NCBI GenBank assembly: GCA_035911095.1
Contig: JAMHWF010000071.1
Coordinates: forward strand, 62,001-126,000
Length of the DNA stretch: 64,000 bases
Direction: 5' to 3'
Origin: JAMHWF01 sp035911095
GTDB lineage: Bacteria; Pseudomonadota; Gammaproteobacteria; Burkholderiales; Burkholderiaceae_C
This document shows, one piece after another, positions 42,606 through 50,589 of this stretch; the stretch's first letter is position 1, and each line of letters opens with the position of its first letter. The translations under genes and the position numbers were made by a program. Under the pieces are notes generated by a model, which searched no databases, was not told where the DNA came from, and saw only the letters and a program-made list of their open reading frames with translations.

Positions 42606-42959
42606 ATGAAGAACCCCGTTCGCGCCGCCACGCTGGTGGCCGCCCTGTTCGCCTGCGTGGCTGCCCACGCCGCCGATGCCAGCTGCGACGCGCAGGCTGC
42701 CGAGAAGAAGCTCTCGGGCGCCGCGAAGACCAGTTTCCTGAAGAAGTGCGAGGCCGACGGCACGCACGCCAGCTGCGACGCGCAGGCCGCCGAGAAGAAG
42801 CTCGCCGGTGCCGCGAAGACGAGCTTCGTCACCAAGTGCCAGAAGGACGGCCTCGCCGCCGGCGCCCAGGGCCGCTGCGAGGCGCAGGCAGCGGACAAGA
42901 AGCTCTCCGGGGCGGCGAAGACGAGCTTCGTCACCAAGTGCGTCTCGGACGCGGGGTGA
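42606..42959 (+). CDS. Exported PsiF-repeat protein (three repeats)
   Basis: A 117-residue exported protein with a signal peptide (residues 1-23, AAHAA) followed by three near-identical PsiF-type repeats: CDAQAAEKKLSGAAKTSF and a closing Cys at residues 27-48, 57-78 and 91-112. Each repeat has two cysteines 21 residues apart, suggesting one disulfide per repeat. PsiF is phosphate-starvation induced in E. coli, with unknown function; regulation here is not visible. GAGGAG lies before the ATG. The gene follows the kinase by 127 bp of GC-rich sequence. Confidence 0.88.
   Translation: MKNPVRAATLVAALFACVAAHAADASCDAQAAEKKLSGAAKTSFLKKCEADGTHASCDAQAAEKKLAGAAKTSFVTKCQKDGLAAGAQGRCEAQAADKKLSGAAKTSFVTKCVSDAG
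42684..42941. repeat. Three-copy coding repeat of the PsiF-like gene
   Basis: Three coding units of 66 bp (42684-42749, 42774-42839, 42876-42941) separated by 24 and 36 bp. They match at most positions, including codon choice (GCGAAGACCAGCTTC versus GCGAAGACGAGCTTC), which points to fairly recent internal duplication or gene conversion rather than ancient repeats. Confidence 0.8.
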
Positions 42960-43033
42960 GGCCTTGTGGCGCGAATGCCCGCGCCTTTCGCGTGCCTGTC
43001 GGCTCGCCTTGATACCAGGACCGTCCACGCCCC

Positions 43034-43621
43034 ATGAGAGCCCTCGTCATCGCTGCATCGATCTCCGCCCTTCTGGCCTTCGCAGGTTGCGCATCGTCGC
43101 CCTCGGGTTCGACCGCCGCCGCAGGCTCAGGCGCGGCAACCGAGGCGGCCCGCATCGCGCCGCCGGTGAGGATTCCGGAGGCGGCCAAGCGGAAGCTAGT
43201 GCTGGCGATGACCGGCCCGAAGGCCGTCACCGAGGCCGAGGACTGGGGCGAGTTCAAGCGCGAGTGGCGGGAGACCTTCGCCGAGCATGCGAAGCAGGCG
43301 GGCATTGCCTACGCCTTCTCGGACACCGAACCTCGGCCCACGGGTGAAGACGGCACCATCCTGTACGTCGACGTGGCCGACTATCGGATCGTGGGCATCG
43401 GCGCACGGGTCTTCTTCGGCGTGATGACGGGCAACGCGCACATCAAGGCCAGGGCGAGGTTCCGGAGCCTGCGCGACGGCTCGGCGTTCGGCGAACAGGA
43501 GTACAGCACGACCTCCAGCGCATGGGGCGGTGTCCTGGCCAAGGTCACGCCTCAGCAAGTCGATTCGATCGCCAGCAACGTCTTCCTGGACCTTGCCTCG
43601 CCCTCGGCCGGGAAGCAGTAG
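43034..43621 (+). CDS. DUF4410-like lipoprotein
   Basis: A 195-residue predicted lipoprotein: lipobox LLAFAGC puts the lipidated Cys at residue 19. After a Ser/Ala linker the C-terminal two thirds match DUF4410-type proteins: LYVDVADYRIVGIGARVFFGVMTGNAHIKARARFR, then FGEQEYSTTSSAWGGVLAKVTPQQV. This family is found in outer-membrane lipoproteins of unknown role. The gene starts 74 bp after the PsiF gene, with moderate ribosome-binding sequence. Confidence 0.78.
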   Translation: MRALVIAASISALLAFAGCASSPSGSTAAAGSGAATEAARIAPPVRIPEAAKRKLVLAMTGPKAVTEAEDWGEFKREWRETFAEHAKQAGIAYAFSDTEPRPTGEDGTILYVDVADYRIVGIGARVFFGVMTGNAHIKARARFRSLRDGSAFGEQEYSTTSSAWGGVLAKVTPQQVDSIASNVFLDLASPSAGKQ

Positions 43622-43642
43622 GCCCACCGCGGCTGGATCAGC

Positions 43643-43966
43643 GTGTCACTCGTCGCCCTGGAGCATCCCGACCTCGGCTTGTTCGCCGACGAGGCCCGGC
43701 CCTCGCTGACCGAGGCGCAGGAGGCGCGGCAGCTGATCATCTTCGCGATGCTGGTGTCGCTGTTCGAGCGGGCGTACCTCCTGCTGTACGAGGAGGCCAT
43801 GTCGCCCAAGCAGGCCCGGCGCTGGAACTCCTGGGAGGACTGCATCCGCGAATGGCATCGCAAGCCTCCTTTCCGCGCCTGTCTTCCGCAGCTGCTCCGC
43901 GGCGAAGACCCGGGCTTCGTGCAGTACATCGAGCGGCTCTCCGCCGCCGCCGCCGCTGGCCGCTGA
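43643..43966 (+). CDS. Short hypothetical protein, possibly an N-terminally truncated gene
   Basis: A 107-residue open frame from a GTG, 21 bp after the previous gene. The sequence EARQLIIFAMLVSLFERAYLLLYEE followed by WNSWEDCIREWHRKPPFRACLP looks like a genuine helical protein and resembles the C-terminal cytoplasmic end of small membrane proteins that carry two N-terminal helices. Those helices are missing here, so the gene may be a truncated remnant. I do not recognise a family with confidence. Confidence 0.45.
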   Translation: MSLVALEHPDLGLFADEARPSLTEAQEARQLIIFAMLVSLFERAYLLLYEEAMSPKQARRWNSWEDCIREWHRKPPFRACLPQLLRGEDPGFVQYIERLSAAAAAGR

Positions 43967-43983
43967 TCACGCCGGGGCGCCAT

Positions 43984-44565
43984 ATGACGACGGCAGAGCG
44001 CGTCTTCCGGCACGCGGGCGCACTGCTCCTCGCGGCGGTTGCCAGCGGCTGCGCCAGCACCACCGTCACGGTGACACCGTCGCCGCAGCCGCCGGTCTGC
44101 GACGGCGCGGTCGCGGCGCTGGTCCTGTGGGCACCCCAGTGGCGTCCCGACCAGAAGGACGTGGCGCAACGCGAGGAAGCCGCCTCCGCAGGGCTTGCCA
44201 GCTTCCTTGCCACTTCGGGCTGCTTTGCCCGCGCCGAAACGCGGCGCCTCGGCGACCTCAGCGCCGCGTCGGTCGCGGCGCAAATCGCTTCGGCGAGTGG
44301 GCCGTTCAGCCGGGTCGTCGTGATCGCGGTGCGCGAGCTCGGGCCGGTGGTCCAGCTGCTCTCTTCCGCCGCCCTCGTCGAAGGGGGCACCGAGGTCGTC
44401 CTGCAGGTCAGCTCCCGCGCGCTGCCTGAAGGCAGCCCTGCACGCGACTTCACCGTGCATTGGCGCCATGGCGGGCCGGGCGTGGTCAAGGGCGTGGCAA
44501 GCCTGCCGGCCGACATGCAGGCCGCCCTGGCCGCCGGGCTGCAGCCGGGCACCGCGATGAGGTGA
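43984..44565 (+). CDS. Hypothetical lipoprotein
   Basis: A 193-residue predicted lipoprotein with the lipobox AVASGC at Cys23. The mature part has VAALVLWAPQWRPDQKDVAQREEAA near the start and a beta-alpha core (FSRVVVIAVRELGPVVQLLSSAA). I do not recognise the family. It lies 18 bp after the short open frame at 43643 and continues the small cluster of exported proteins, suggesting a common envelope role, which is inference only. Confidence 0.65.
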   Translation: MTTAERVFRHAGALLLAAVASGCASTTVTVTPSPQPPVCDGAVAALVLWAPQWRPDQKDVAQREEAASAGLASFLATSGCFARAETRRLGDLSAASVAAQIASASGPFSRVVVIAVRELGPVVQLLSSAALVEGGTEVVLQVSSRALPEGSPARDFTVHWRHGGPGVVKGVASLPADMQAALAAGLQPGTAMR

Positions 44566-44679
44566 CGCCCCGTTTGCGGCTTTGGACGGTCGACGCGCCG
44601 GGCCCGATGCCCGATGCTGCGTGCCTCGCCCGCAGCGGCCTGCACGCCCAGGCCCGGCGGGCCCCGAACCCCTCGCCCC

Positions 44680-45339
44680 ATGCCGGACACCGCCGCCCTG
44701 CTCAGCTTCCTCACGGCGCTGTTCTTCCTCGAGGTGACGCCGGGGCCGGACATGATGCTGGTCCTGGCCCGGGGCATCGGCCAGGGAAGGTGGGTCGCGC
44801 TGCTCAACGTCTTCGGGATGATCTTCGTCGCCGGCACGCTGCAGGTCGCCCTGCTGGTGCTCGGGGTGGCCTCGCTGCTGCAGGCGCACCCCGCGGCCCT
44901 GGCCTGGCTGCAGTGGGTGGGCGCGGCGTACCTGGTCTACCTCGGGCTTCGGATGCTGGGGGCCAGCCGCGGTGCCGAGCGCGCCGGCGCCGTCCTCTGC
45001 GTTTCGTCGTGGCAGGCGGTGCGCGAGGGCACGTTCAACAACCTCACGAACCCCAAGTCGCTGCTCTTCATGTTCGCGTTCCTGCCGCAGTTCGTCGATC
45101 CGGCGGCCGGGCCGGTCTGGCAGCAGCTGCTCTTCCTCGGCGCGGTGCAGAAGCTGGTGGGCGTGTTCTCGCTCGGCGGCGTCGCGCTGGCCTCCGGCAC
45201 GGTGGGCCAGTGGCTGCGGCGATGGCCCGGTGCCCTCGCCTGGCAGGCGCGCTTCACCGGTGCCGTGATGCTGGCGCTGGGCCTGCGGCTGCTGCTGGGC
45301 GAGCCCCAGGCCGCCGGCGGCGCCGTTCGAGGCCGCTAG
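44680..45339 (+). CDS. LysE/RhtB-family amino-acid exporter (second copy)
   Basis: A 219-residue inner-membrane exporter with about six helices and the full signature EVTPGPDMMLVLARG near residues 17-31. GAAYLVYLGLRMLGAS and NLTNPKSLLFMFAFLPQF are also typical. It differs well from the family member at 18102 (PGQD there), so the two probably carry different substrates. The ATG at 44680 fits the family N-terminus. It converges on the transporter gene below, with only 15 bp between stops. Confidence 0.88.
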   Translation: MPDTAALLSFLTALFFLEVTPGPDMMLVLARGIGQGRWVALLNVFGMIFVAGTLQVALLVLGVASLLQAHPAALAWLQWVGAAYLVYLGLRMLGASRGAERAGAVLCVSSWQAVREGTFNNLTNPKSLLFMFAFLPQFVDPAAGPVWQQLLFLGAVQKLVGVFSLGGVALASGTVGQWLRRWPGALAWQARFTGAVMLALGLRLLLGEPQAAGGAVRGR

Positions 45340-45354
45340 CGGGATGCGCGCGCG

Positions 45355-46362
45355 CTACGACGCCCGCCCCGCCCCGTTCGCACCCGACCCGGTCGCCCCG
45401 AGGGCCGGCAACAGCTTGACGTAGACGAGCTCGCTGACCAGTTCCACCAGGGTCTGGGTCACGATCACCACGGGCACCCAGGGCAGGCCGCCCGGGATGG
45501 CCAGCCCCAGCGGCAGGACGATGAGCGAGTTGCGCGTGGCCGCGCTGAAGGCCACGGCGCGGCCCTGCTCGGCCGGCAGGCGGAAGAGGCGTGCCGCGCC
45601 CCATCCGAGCAGCGGCGCGGCGACCGCGAAGGCCAGATAGACAGGGGCGACCTCGCGCACGGCGCCGAGCGCCAGGCCCAGCTGCGGCGCGACGGCCGCC
45701 ACCACCACGAACAGCACCGCGGCCGTTGCCGGCACCGGCATCAGGCCCAGCCCGCCGACCGCACGCCGGCCCGCCGCGGAGCGCGCGGCCCAGGCCTGGC
45801 AGGCGGCGGCGAGCGACAAGGGCACCGCGATCAGCCAGACGAAGGCCTGCACGAACGGCTCCCACCGCACCAGCCCTGCGGCGGCATCGCCCATGAAAAG
45901 TCCCAGGTAGACCGGCAGCAGCAGCATCTGGGCGGCCAGCAGCAGCGGGGTCGACGCCAGCAGCGAGCGGGCATCGGCCTTGCCGAGGTGGGCGAAGGTC
46001 ACGACGTAGTCGATGCACGGCGTGAGCAGCACCAGCAGCGCCCCCACGCGCAGCAGCGGGTCCTGCGGCAGCCATGGCAGCAGCGCGGCGACCAGCAGCG
46101 GCACCGCGACGAAGTTGGCCGCCAGCAGCGCGGCCAGGAAGCGCAGGTTCGACCAGGCGCGGCGCAGCGCGGTGAGCGGCACCTGCAGGAAGGTGACGAA
46201 CAGCATGAAGGCCAGCACCGGGTCGATCACCGAACCCAGCGCGCTCGCCGCGGGCCACTGCCAGGCGACGAGGCCGGCCAGCGCGACGGCGGCAAGGTAG
46301 ATCGCCACCTGGCGGTCTTCGAGCAGCGAGCGCAGTGAGACGACGGTCATGCGTGCGGTCAT
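45355..46362 (-). CDS. ACR3/bile acid:sodium symporter-superfamily transporter
   Basis: A 335-residue membrane protein with about ten helices. The segments LTPCIDYVVTFAHLGKADARSLLASTPLLL and AFSAATRNSLIVLPLGLAIP are reminiscent of the arsenite-efflux Acr3/BASS fold. The conserved Cys of Acr3 is seen in TPCIDY. No ars genes (arsR, arsC) are nearby, so arsenite export is uncertain; a different anion or organic substrate is possible. The gene precedes a LysR gene but on the same strand, separated by 78 bp. Confidence 0.75.
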   Translation of the reverse strand: MTARMTVVSLRSLLEDRQVAIYLAAVALAGLVAWQWPAASALGSVIDPVLAFMLFVTFLQVPLTALRRAWSNLRFLAALLAANFVAVPLLVAALLPWLPQDPLLRVGALLVLLTPCIDYVVTFAHLGKADARSLLASTPLLLAAQMLLLPVYLGLFMGDAAAGLVRWEPFVQAFVWLIAVPLSLAAACQAWAARSAAGRRAVGGLGLMPVPATAAVLFVVVAAVAPQLGLALGAVREVAPVYLAFAVAAPLLGWGAARLFRLPAEQGRAVAFSAATRNSLIVLPLGLAIPGGLPWVPVVIVTQTLVELVSELVYVKLLPALGATGSGANGAGRAS

Positions 46363-46440
46363 GCGTCGACAACGGGGCGTGAGGGCGTCGGGAGAAGGGC
46401 TTGCGGGGGGGGCGGCCGCCGGCAGGCCGCTCCGGCGTCC

Positions 46441-47379
46441 TCAGGCCGCCAGCGGCGCCCCGCTGCGCTCGACGCCGCCGGCCCAGTAGGCCGTGTCGCC
46501 GTAGCTGTGCTTGAGGAAGTCGATCCACAGCCGCACCCGCAGCGGCAGGTGCTTGCGCTGCGGAAAGACGGCGTAGATGCCGTTCGGCGCCGCCGCAAAG
46601 TCGTCGAGCACGCTCGCGAGTTCGCCGGCGGCGATCTCCTGCTCGACCTCCCAGGTGCTGCGCCAGGCGATCCCCAGGCCCTGGCGGCACCAGTCGTGCA
46701 GCACCTGGCCGTCGCTGCAGTCGAGCCGGCCGCTCGGGCGCAGGTGGATCGTTTCGCCGTCGACGATGAAGGCCCAGCCGCGGGTCTGGCTGGCGTCGGA
46801 GCTGAGCGTCAGGCACTCGTGGCGCGCCAGCTCGGCCGGGTGCCGCGGCACGCCGGCGCGCTTCAGGTAGGCCGGGGTCGCGACGCACAGGCGCCGGTTG
46901 TCCGCCAGGCGCAGGCTGACCAGGCTCGAGTCGGGCAGGTCGCCGACGCGCACCGCGCAGTCGTAGCCTTCGTTGACGATGTCGACCACGCGGTCGCTGA
47001 GGTTCAGTGTGACGCTGACTTCCGGGTGCTGGGCGACGAAGCACGGCACCAGCGGCGCGACATGCCGACGGCCGAAGCCGGCCGGCGCGGTCAGGCGCAG
47101 GTAACCGCTGGCCTTGACGCCGCCGGCGCTGACGCTGGCCTCGGCGTTGGCCAGGTCGGTCAGAAGGCGCTGGCAGTCCTCGAGGAAGGCGCTGCCCTCG
47201 TGCGTCAGCGACAGGCGCCGCGTGGTGCGCAGCAGCAGCTTGACGCCCAGGCGCGCCTCGAGCGCGTCGATGCGGCGACCGACCACCGCGGGCGCCACGC
47301 CCTCGGCCTTCGCCGCGGCCGTCAGGCTGCCCTTGGCAGCGACGGCCACGAACGATTCGATCTGCTTCAGGCGGTCCAC
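46441..47379 (-). CDS. LysR-family transcriptional regulator
   Basis: A 312-residue regulator. The N-terminal helix-turn-helix (MDRLKQIESFVAVAAKGSL, then AVVGRRIDALEARLGVKL) is complete; the C-terminal part is the inducer domain with SLRLADNRRLCVATPAYLK. It is divergent from the HAD/glcB operon with a perfect palindrome in between, so it could control that operon, and it is upstream of the transporter at 45355 on its own strand. The inducer is not visible. Confidence 0.9.
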   Translation of the reverse strand: MDRLKQIESFVAVAAKGSLTAAAKAEGVAPAVVGRRIDALEARLGVKLLLRTTRRLSLTHEGSAFLEDCQRLLTDLANAEASVSAGGVKASGYLRLTAPAGFGRRHVAPLVPCFVAQHPEVSVTLNLSDRVVDIVNEGYDCAVRVGDLPDSSLVSLRLADNRRLCVATPAYLKRAGVPRHPAELARHECLTLSSDASQTRGWAFIVDGETIHLRPSGRLDCSDGQVLHDWCRQGLGIAWRSTWEVEQEIAAGELASVLDDFAAAPNGIYAVFPQRKHLPLRVRLWIDFLKHSYGDTAYWAGGVERSGAPLAA

Positions 47380-47413
47380 GGGCGCGGATTGTGCAAGTTT
47401 CGGTCAGGGATTC

Positions 47414-47432
47414 TGAGCGGCCAGGCCGCTCA
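47414..47432. promoter_or_regulatory. Perfect 19-bp palindrome in the LysR/HAD divergent region
   Basis: TGAGCGGCC (47414-47422), a central A, and GGCCGCTCA (47424-47432). It lies 35 bp before the LysR start and about 66 bp before the HAD start. It has T-N11-A-like ends expected of LysR sites. It lies between divergent starts, so it is more likely an operator than a terminator. Confidence 0.5.
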
Positions 47433-47497
47433 TCGCCTCGATTCGAACCCTGAGCGCAAGAATATCGAGCCAAAGAGGTGCGGAATGTGCGGCCGGC

Positions 47498-48265
47498 TTG
47501 CGAATACAGTTGCGGCCCTTGGAAACGCCCAACGACCGTCCCGACCCGTCGCCCGCTGCGGCCGCGCCCGCCGTGGCGGCGCTGCCGCGCGCGGTGCTGT
47601 TCGATGCCTACGGCACCCTGTTCGACGTCTACAGCGTCGGCCTGCTGGCCGAGCAGATGTTTCCCGGACAGGGGGAGCGCCTGGGCCTGCTGTGGCGAGA
47701 CAAGCAGATCGAGTACACGCGCCTGTGCTCGATGAGCGGGCGCTACCGCCCCTTCTGGGAGCTGACGCGCGCCGGCCTGCGCTTTGCGGCGCAGCGCCTG
47801 GCGTTGACGCTGACGCCGGCGCTCGAGGACCGGCTGATGAACCAGTACCGCCACCTGAGCGCCTTTCCGGAGGGCGCCGAGGTGCTGCGCGGCCTGCGTG
47901 CGCGCGGCGTGCGCGCCGGCCTGCTGAGCAACGGCGACCCCGACATGCTGAGCGTCGCGGTGCGCAGCGCCGGCTTCGTCGACTGGCTCGACCCGTTGCT
48001 CTCGGTGCACGAAACACGGCGCTACAAGACCGACCCGGCCGCCTATGCGCTCGGGCCGAAGGCGCTCGGCCTGCCGGCGGCGCAGATCCTCTTCGTCTCG
48101 AGCAACGGCTGGGACGCGATCGGCGCCACCTGGTACGGCTACACCACACTGTGGGTCAATCGCGCCGGGCTGCCGCTCGAGCAGCTGGACACCCCACCCA
48201 CCCGCACCGCGCGCAGCCTGCGCGGGGTGCTCGATTTCTTCCCCACCGACCCGCCCTCACCATGA
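47498..48265 (+). CDS. Haloacid dehalogenase, type II (HAD superfamily)
   Basis: A 255-residue HAD hydrolase. Motif I FDAYGTLFDVYS carries the nucleophile Asp; AGLLSNGDPDML (motif II Ser/Asn), the Lys in TRRYKTDPAAY (motif III) and FVSSNGWDAIGA (motif IV with the acid) follow, matching L-2-haloacid dehalogenases. About 30 N-terminal residues precede motif I; the TTG start is uncertain and a TTG at 47519 is an alternative. It is coupled to malate synthase G by a 4-bp ATGA overlap. Glyoxylate from 2-haloacids or glycolate would feed that enzyme, a possible reason for the pairing. Confidence 0.86.
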   Translation: MRIQLRPLETPNDRPDPSPAAAAPAVAALPRAVLFDAYGTLFDVYSVGLLAEQMFPGQGERLGLLWRDKQIEYTRLCSMSGRYRPFWELTRAGLRFAAQRLALTLTPALEDRLMNQYRHLSAFPEGAEVLRGLRARGVRAGLLSNGDPDMLSVAVRSAGFVDWLDPLLSVHETRRYKTDPAAYALGPKALGLPAAQILFVSSNGWDAIGATWYGYTTLWVNRAGLPLEQLDTPPTRTARSLRGVLDFFPTDPPSP

Positions 48266-50442
48266 CCCAACGTACCGACGTGCACGGCCTGAAGGTCGCG
48301 ACCTCCCTCAAGGACTTCATCGACGCGCAAGTCCTGCCCGCCAGCGGCCTCGACGCGGCCGCGTTCTGGGCCGGCTTCGACGCCCTCGTCGCCGACCTCG
48401 CGCCGAAGAACGCCGCGCTGCTGGCCGAGCGCGACCGCCTGCAGTCGGCGCTCGACACCTGGCACGCCGAGAACCCGGGCCCGGTGACGAAGGCCAAGAA
48501 GTACCGCGCCTTCCTCGAGAAGCTCGGCTACCTGGTGCCCGACCCGGGCAAGGTGAAGGTGACGACGGCCAACGTCGACGCCGAGCTCGCGCGCCAGGCC
48601 GGCCCGCAGCTGGTGGTGCCGATCACCAACGCGCGCTACGCGTTGAACGCCGCCAATGCGCGCTGGGGCTCGCTGTACGACGCGCTCTACGGCACCGACG
48701 CGCTGCCCGAGACCGACGGCGCCGCCAAGGGCCCCGGCTACAACCCGGTGCGCGGCGCCAAGGTGATCGAGTACGCCCGCCACGTGCTCGACCGCACCGT
48801 GCCGCTGAAGAAGGGCTCGCACCTCGACTCGACCGGCTACCGCCTCGAGGCCGGCGCGCTCGTCGTCGCGCTGAAGGACGGCCGCAGCGTCGGCCTGAAG
48901 GACCCGAAGCAGCTCGTCGGCACCCAGGGCGAGGCGGCAGCGCCCTCGTCGGTGCTGTTCGTGCACAACGGGCTGCACCTGGACCTGCGCGTCGACCGCA
49001 GCACCCCGATCGGTGCCGAGGACCCGGCGGGAGTCGCCGACCTGGTGCTCGAGTCTGCGCTGTCGACGATCCTCGACCTCGAGGACTCGGTGGCCGTGGT
49101 CGATGCCGACGACAAGGTCCAGGCCTACGGCAACTGGGCCGGCCTGATCGACGGCACGCTGACCGAGGAGGTCGCCAAGGCCGGCGGCAGCATCACGCGC
49201 CGGCTGGCGGCCGACCGCGTCTACACCGCGCCGGGTGGCGGCGAGGTGACGCTGCACGGGCGCTCGCTGCTCTTCGTGCGCAACGTCGGCCACCTGATGA
49301 CCAACCCGGCGGTGCTCTGGGGCGCGGACGACAAGGAGATCCCCGAGGGCATCCTCGACGCGGTGGTCACCACCGCGATCGCGATGCGCGACCTGAAGAC
49401 GCGGCGCAACAGCCGCACCGGCAGCATCTACATCGTGAAGCCGAAGATGCACGGCCCGGCCGAGGTGGCCTTCGCCGACGAGCTGTTCGGCCGCGTCGAG
49501 CAGCTGCTCGGCCTGCCGAAGCACACGGTGAAGCTCGGCATCATGGACGAGGAGCGCCGCACCAGCATCAACCTCAAGGCCTGCATCGCCGCCGCGAAGG
49601 CGCGCGTGGCCTTCATCAACACCGGTTTCCTCGACCGCACCGGCGACGAGATGCACACCGCGATGAAGGCCGGCCCGATGCTGCGCAAGGGCGACATGAA
49701 GACCAGCGCCTGGATCTCCGCCTACGAGCGCAACAACGTGCTCGTCGGCCTGGCCTGCGGCCTGCGCGGCAAGGCGCAGATCGGCAAGGGCATGTGGGCC
49801 ATGCCCGACCTGATGGCCGCGATGCTGCAGCAGAAGATCGCCCACCCGAAGGCGGGCGCGAACACCGCCTGGGTACCGAGCCCGACCGCGGCCACGCTGC
49901 ATGCGCTGCACTACCACCAGGTCGACGTCTTCAAGGTGCAGAAGGAACTCGAGAAGACCGACGCCGACGGCGAGCGCGACGCGCTGCTCGCCGGCCTGCT
50001 GACGATCCCCGTCGTCAAGAAGGCGAAGTGGAGCGACGAGGAGAAGCAGCAGGAGCTCGACAACAACGCGCAGGGCATCCTCGGCTACGTGGTGCGCTGG
50101 GTCGACCAGGGCGTCGGCTGCTCGAAGGTGCCCGACATCCACAACGTCGGCCTGATGGAAGACCGCGCGACGCTGCGCATCTCGAGCCAGCACATCGCCA
50201 ACTGGCTGGCGCACGGCGTCGTCACGCCCAAGCAGGTGAAGCGCACGCTCCAGCGCATGGCCAAGGTGGTCGACAAGCAGAACGCCGGCGACGCCGTCTA
50301 CCAGGACATGGCCGGGCACTTCGACAGCTCGGCCGCCTACCAGGCCGCGAGCGACCTGGTGTTCAAGGGCGAGGCGCAGCCGAGCGGCTACACCGAGCCG
50401 CTGCTGCACGCCTGGCGGCTGAAGGTGAAGGCGGCGGCCTGA
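48262..50442 (+). CDS. glcB: Malate synthase G
   Basis: Condenses glyoxylate and acetyl-CoA to malate. The 726-residue length fits isoform G (about 723). Typical segments are present: LDLEDSVAVVDADDK, with the metal-binding acids, RNSRTGSIYIVKPKMHGPAEVAF with the catalytic Arg, IMDEERRTSINLKACI and CSKVPDIHNVGLMEDRATLRISSQHIANWL. Isoform G is usual in glycolate/glyoxylate growth. It is translationally coupled to a HAD gene upstream. A GC-rich hairpin follows the stop. Confidence 0.96.
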   Translation: MTQRTDVHGLKVATSLKDFIDAQVLPASGLDAAAFWAGFDALVADLAPKNAALLAERDRLQSALDTWHAENPGPVTKAKKYRAFLEKLGYLVPDPGKVKVTTANVDAELARQAGPQLVVPITNARYALNAANARWGSLYDALYGTDALPETDGAAKGPGYNPVRGAKVIEYARHVLDRTVPLKKGSHLDSTGYRLEAGALVVALKDGRSVGLKDPKQLVGTQGEAAAPSSVLFVHNGLHLDLRVDRSTPIGAEDPAGVADLVLESALSTILDLEDSVAVVDADDKVQAYGNWAGLIDGTLTEEVAKAGGSITRRLAADRVYTAPGGGEVTLHGRSLLFVRNVGHLMTNPAVLWGADDKEIPEGILDAVVTTAIAMRDLKTRRNSRTGSIYIVKPKMHGPAEVAFADELFGRVEQLLGLPKHTVKLGIMDEERRTSINLKACIAAAKARVAFINTGFLDRTGDEMHTAMKAGPMLRKGDMKTSAWISAYERNNVLVGLACGLRGKAQIGKGMWAMPDLMAAMLQQKIAHPKAGANTAWVPSPTAATLHALHYHQVDVFKVQKELEKTDADGERDALLAGLLTIPVVKKAKWSDEEKQQELDNNAQGILGYVVRWVDQGVGCSKVPDIHNVGLMEDRATLRISSQHIANWLAHGVVTPKQVKRTLQRMAKVVDKQNAGDAVYQDMAGHFDSSAAYQAASDLVFKGEAQPSGYTEPLLHAWRLKVKAAA

Positions 50443-50469
50443 GGGCCGCGCCAGCCGGACCGCGAGACC

Positions 50470-50496
50470 CCCGCCCGCCTTCACGGTGCGGGCGGG
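50470..50496. terminator. GC-rich hairpin after malate synthase G
   Basis: CCCGCCCGC (50470-50478) pairs perfectly with GCGGGCGGG (50488-50496) over a 9-nt loop, 28 bp after the glcB stop. No T-run follows, so it is only a candidate terminator; its strong stem would stabilise a 3' end. Confidence 0.45.
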
Positions 50497-50589
50497 CGCG
50501 TGAGACGCCCGTGCGGGCCGGCCCGGTCGCGCACGATTCATGCGTCTTGTCGGCCTACCCCCGCCCGTCGGTGGGGGCATTGGCCGAAC

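Noticed and set aside
18102..45339. Two LysE-family genes as ends of a duplicated or mobile segment
   Set aside because: They differ clearly in sequence and in their flanks, and no flanking repeats or transposase genes were seen.
45355..46362. Arsenic-resistance locus
   Set aside because: Only a transporter with an Acr3/BASS-like fold is present; no arsR, arsC or arsH lies nearby, so the substrate is left open.
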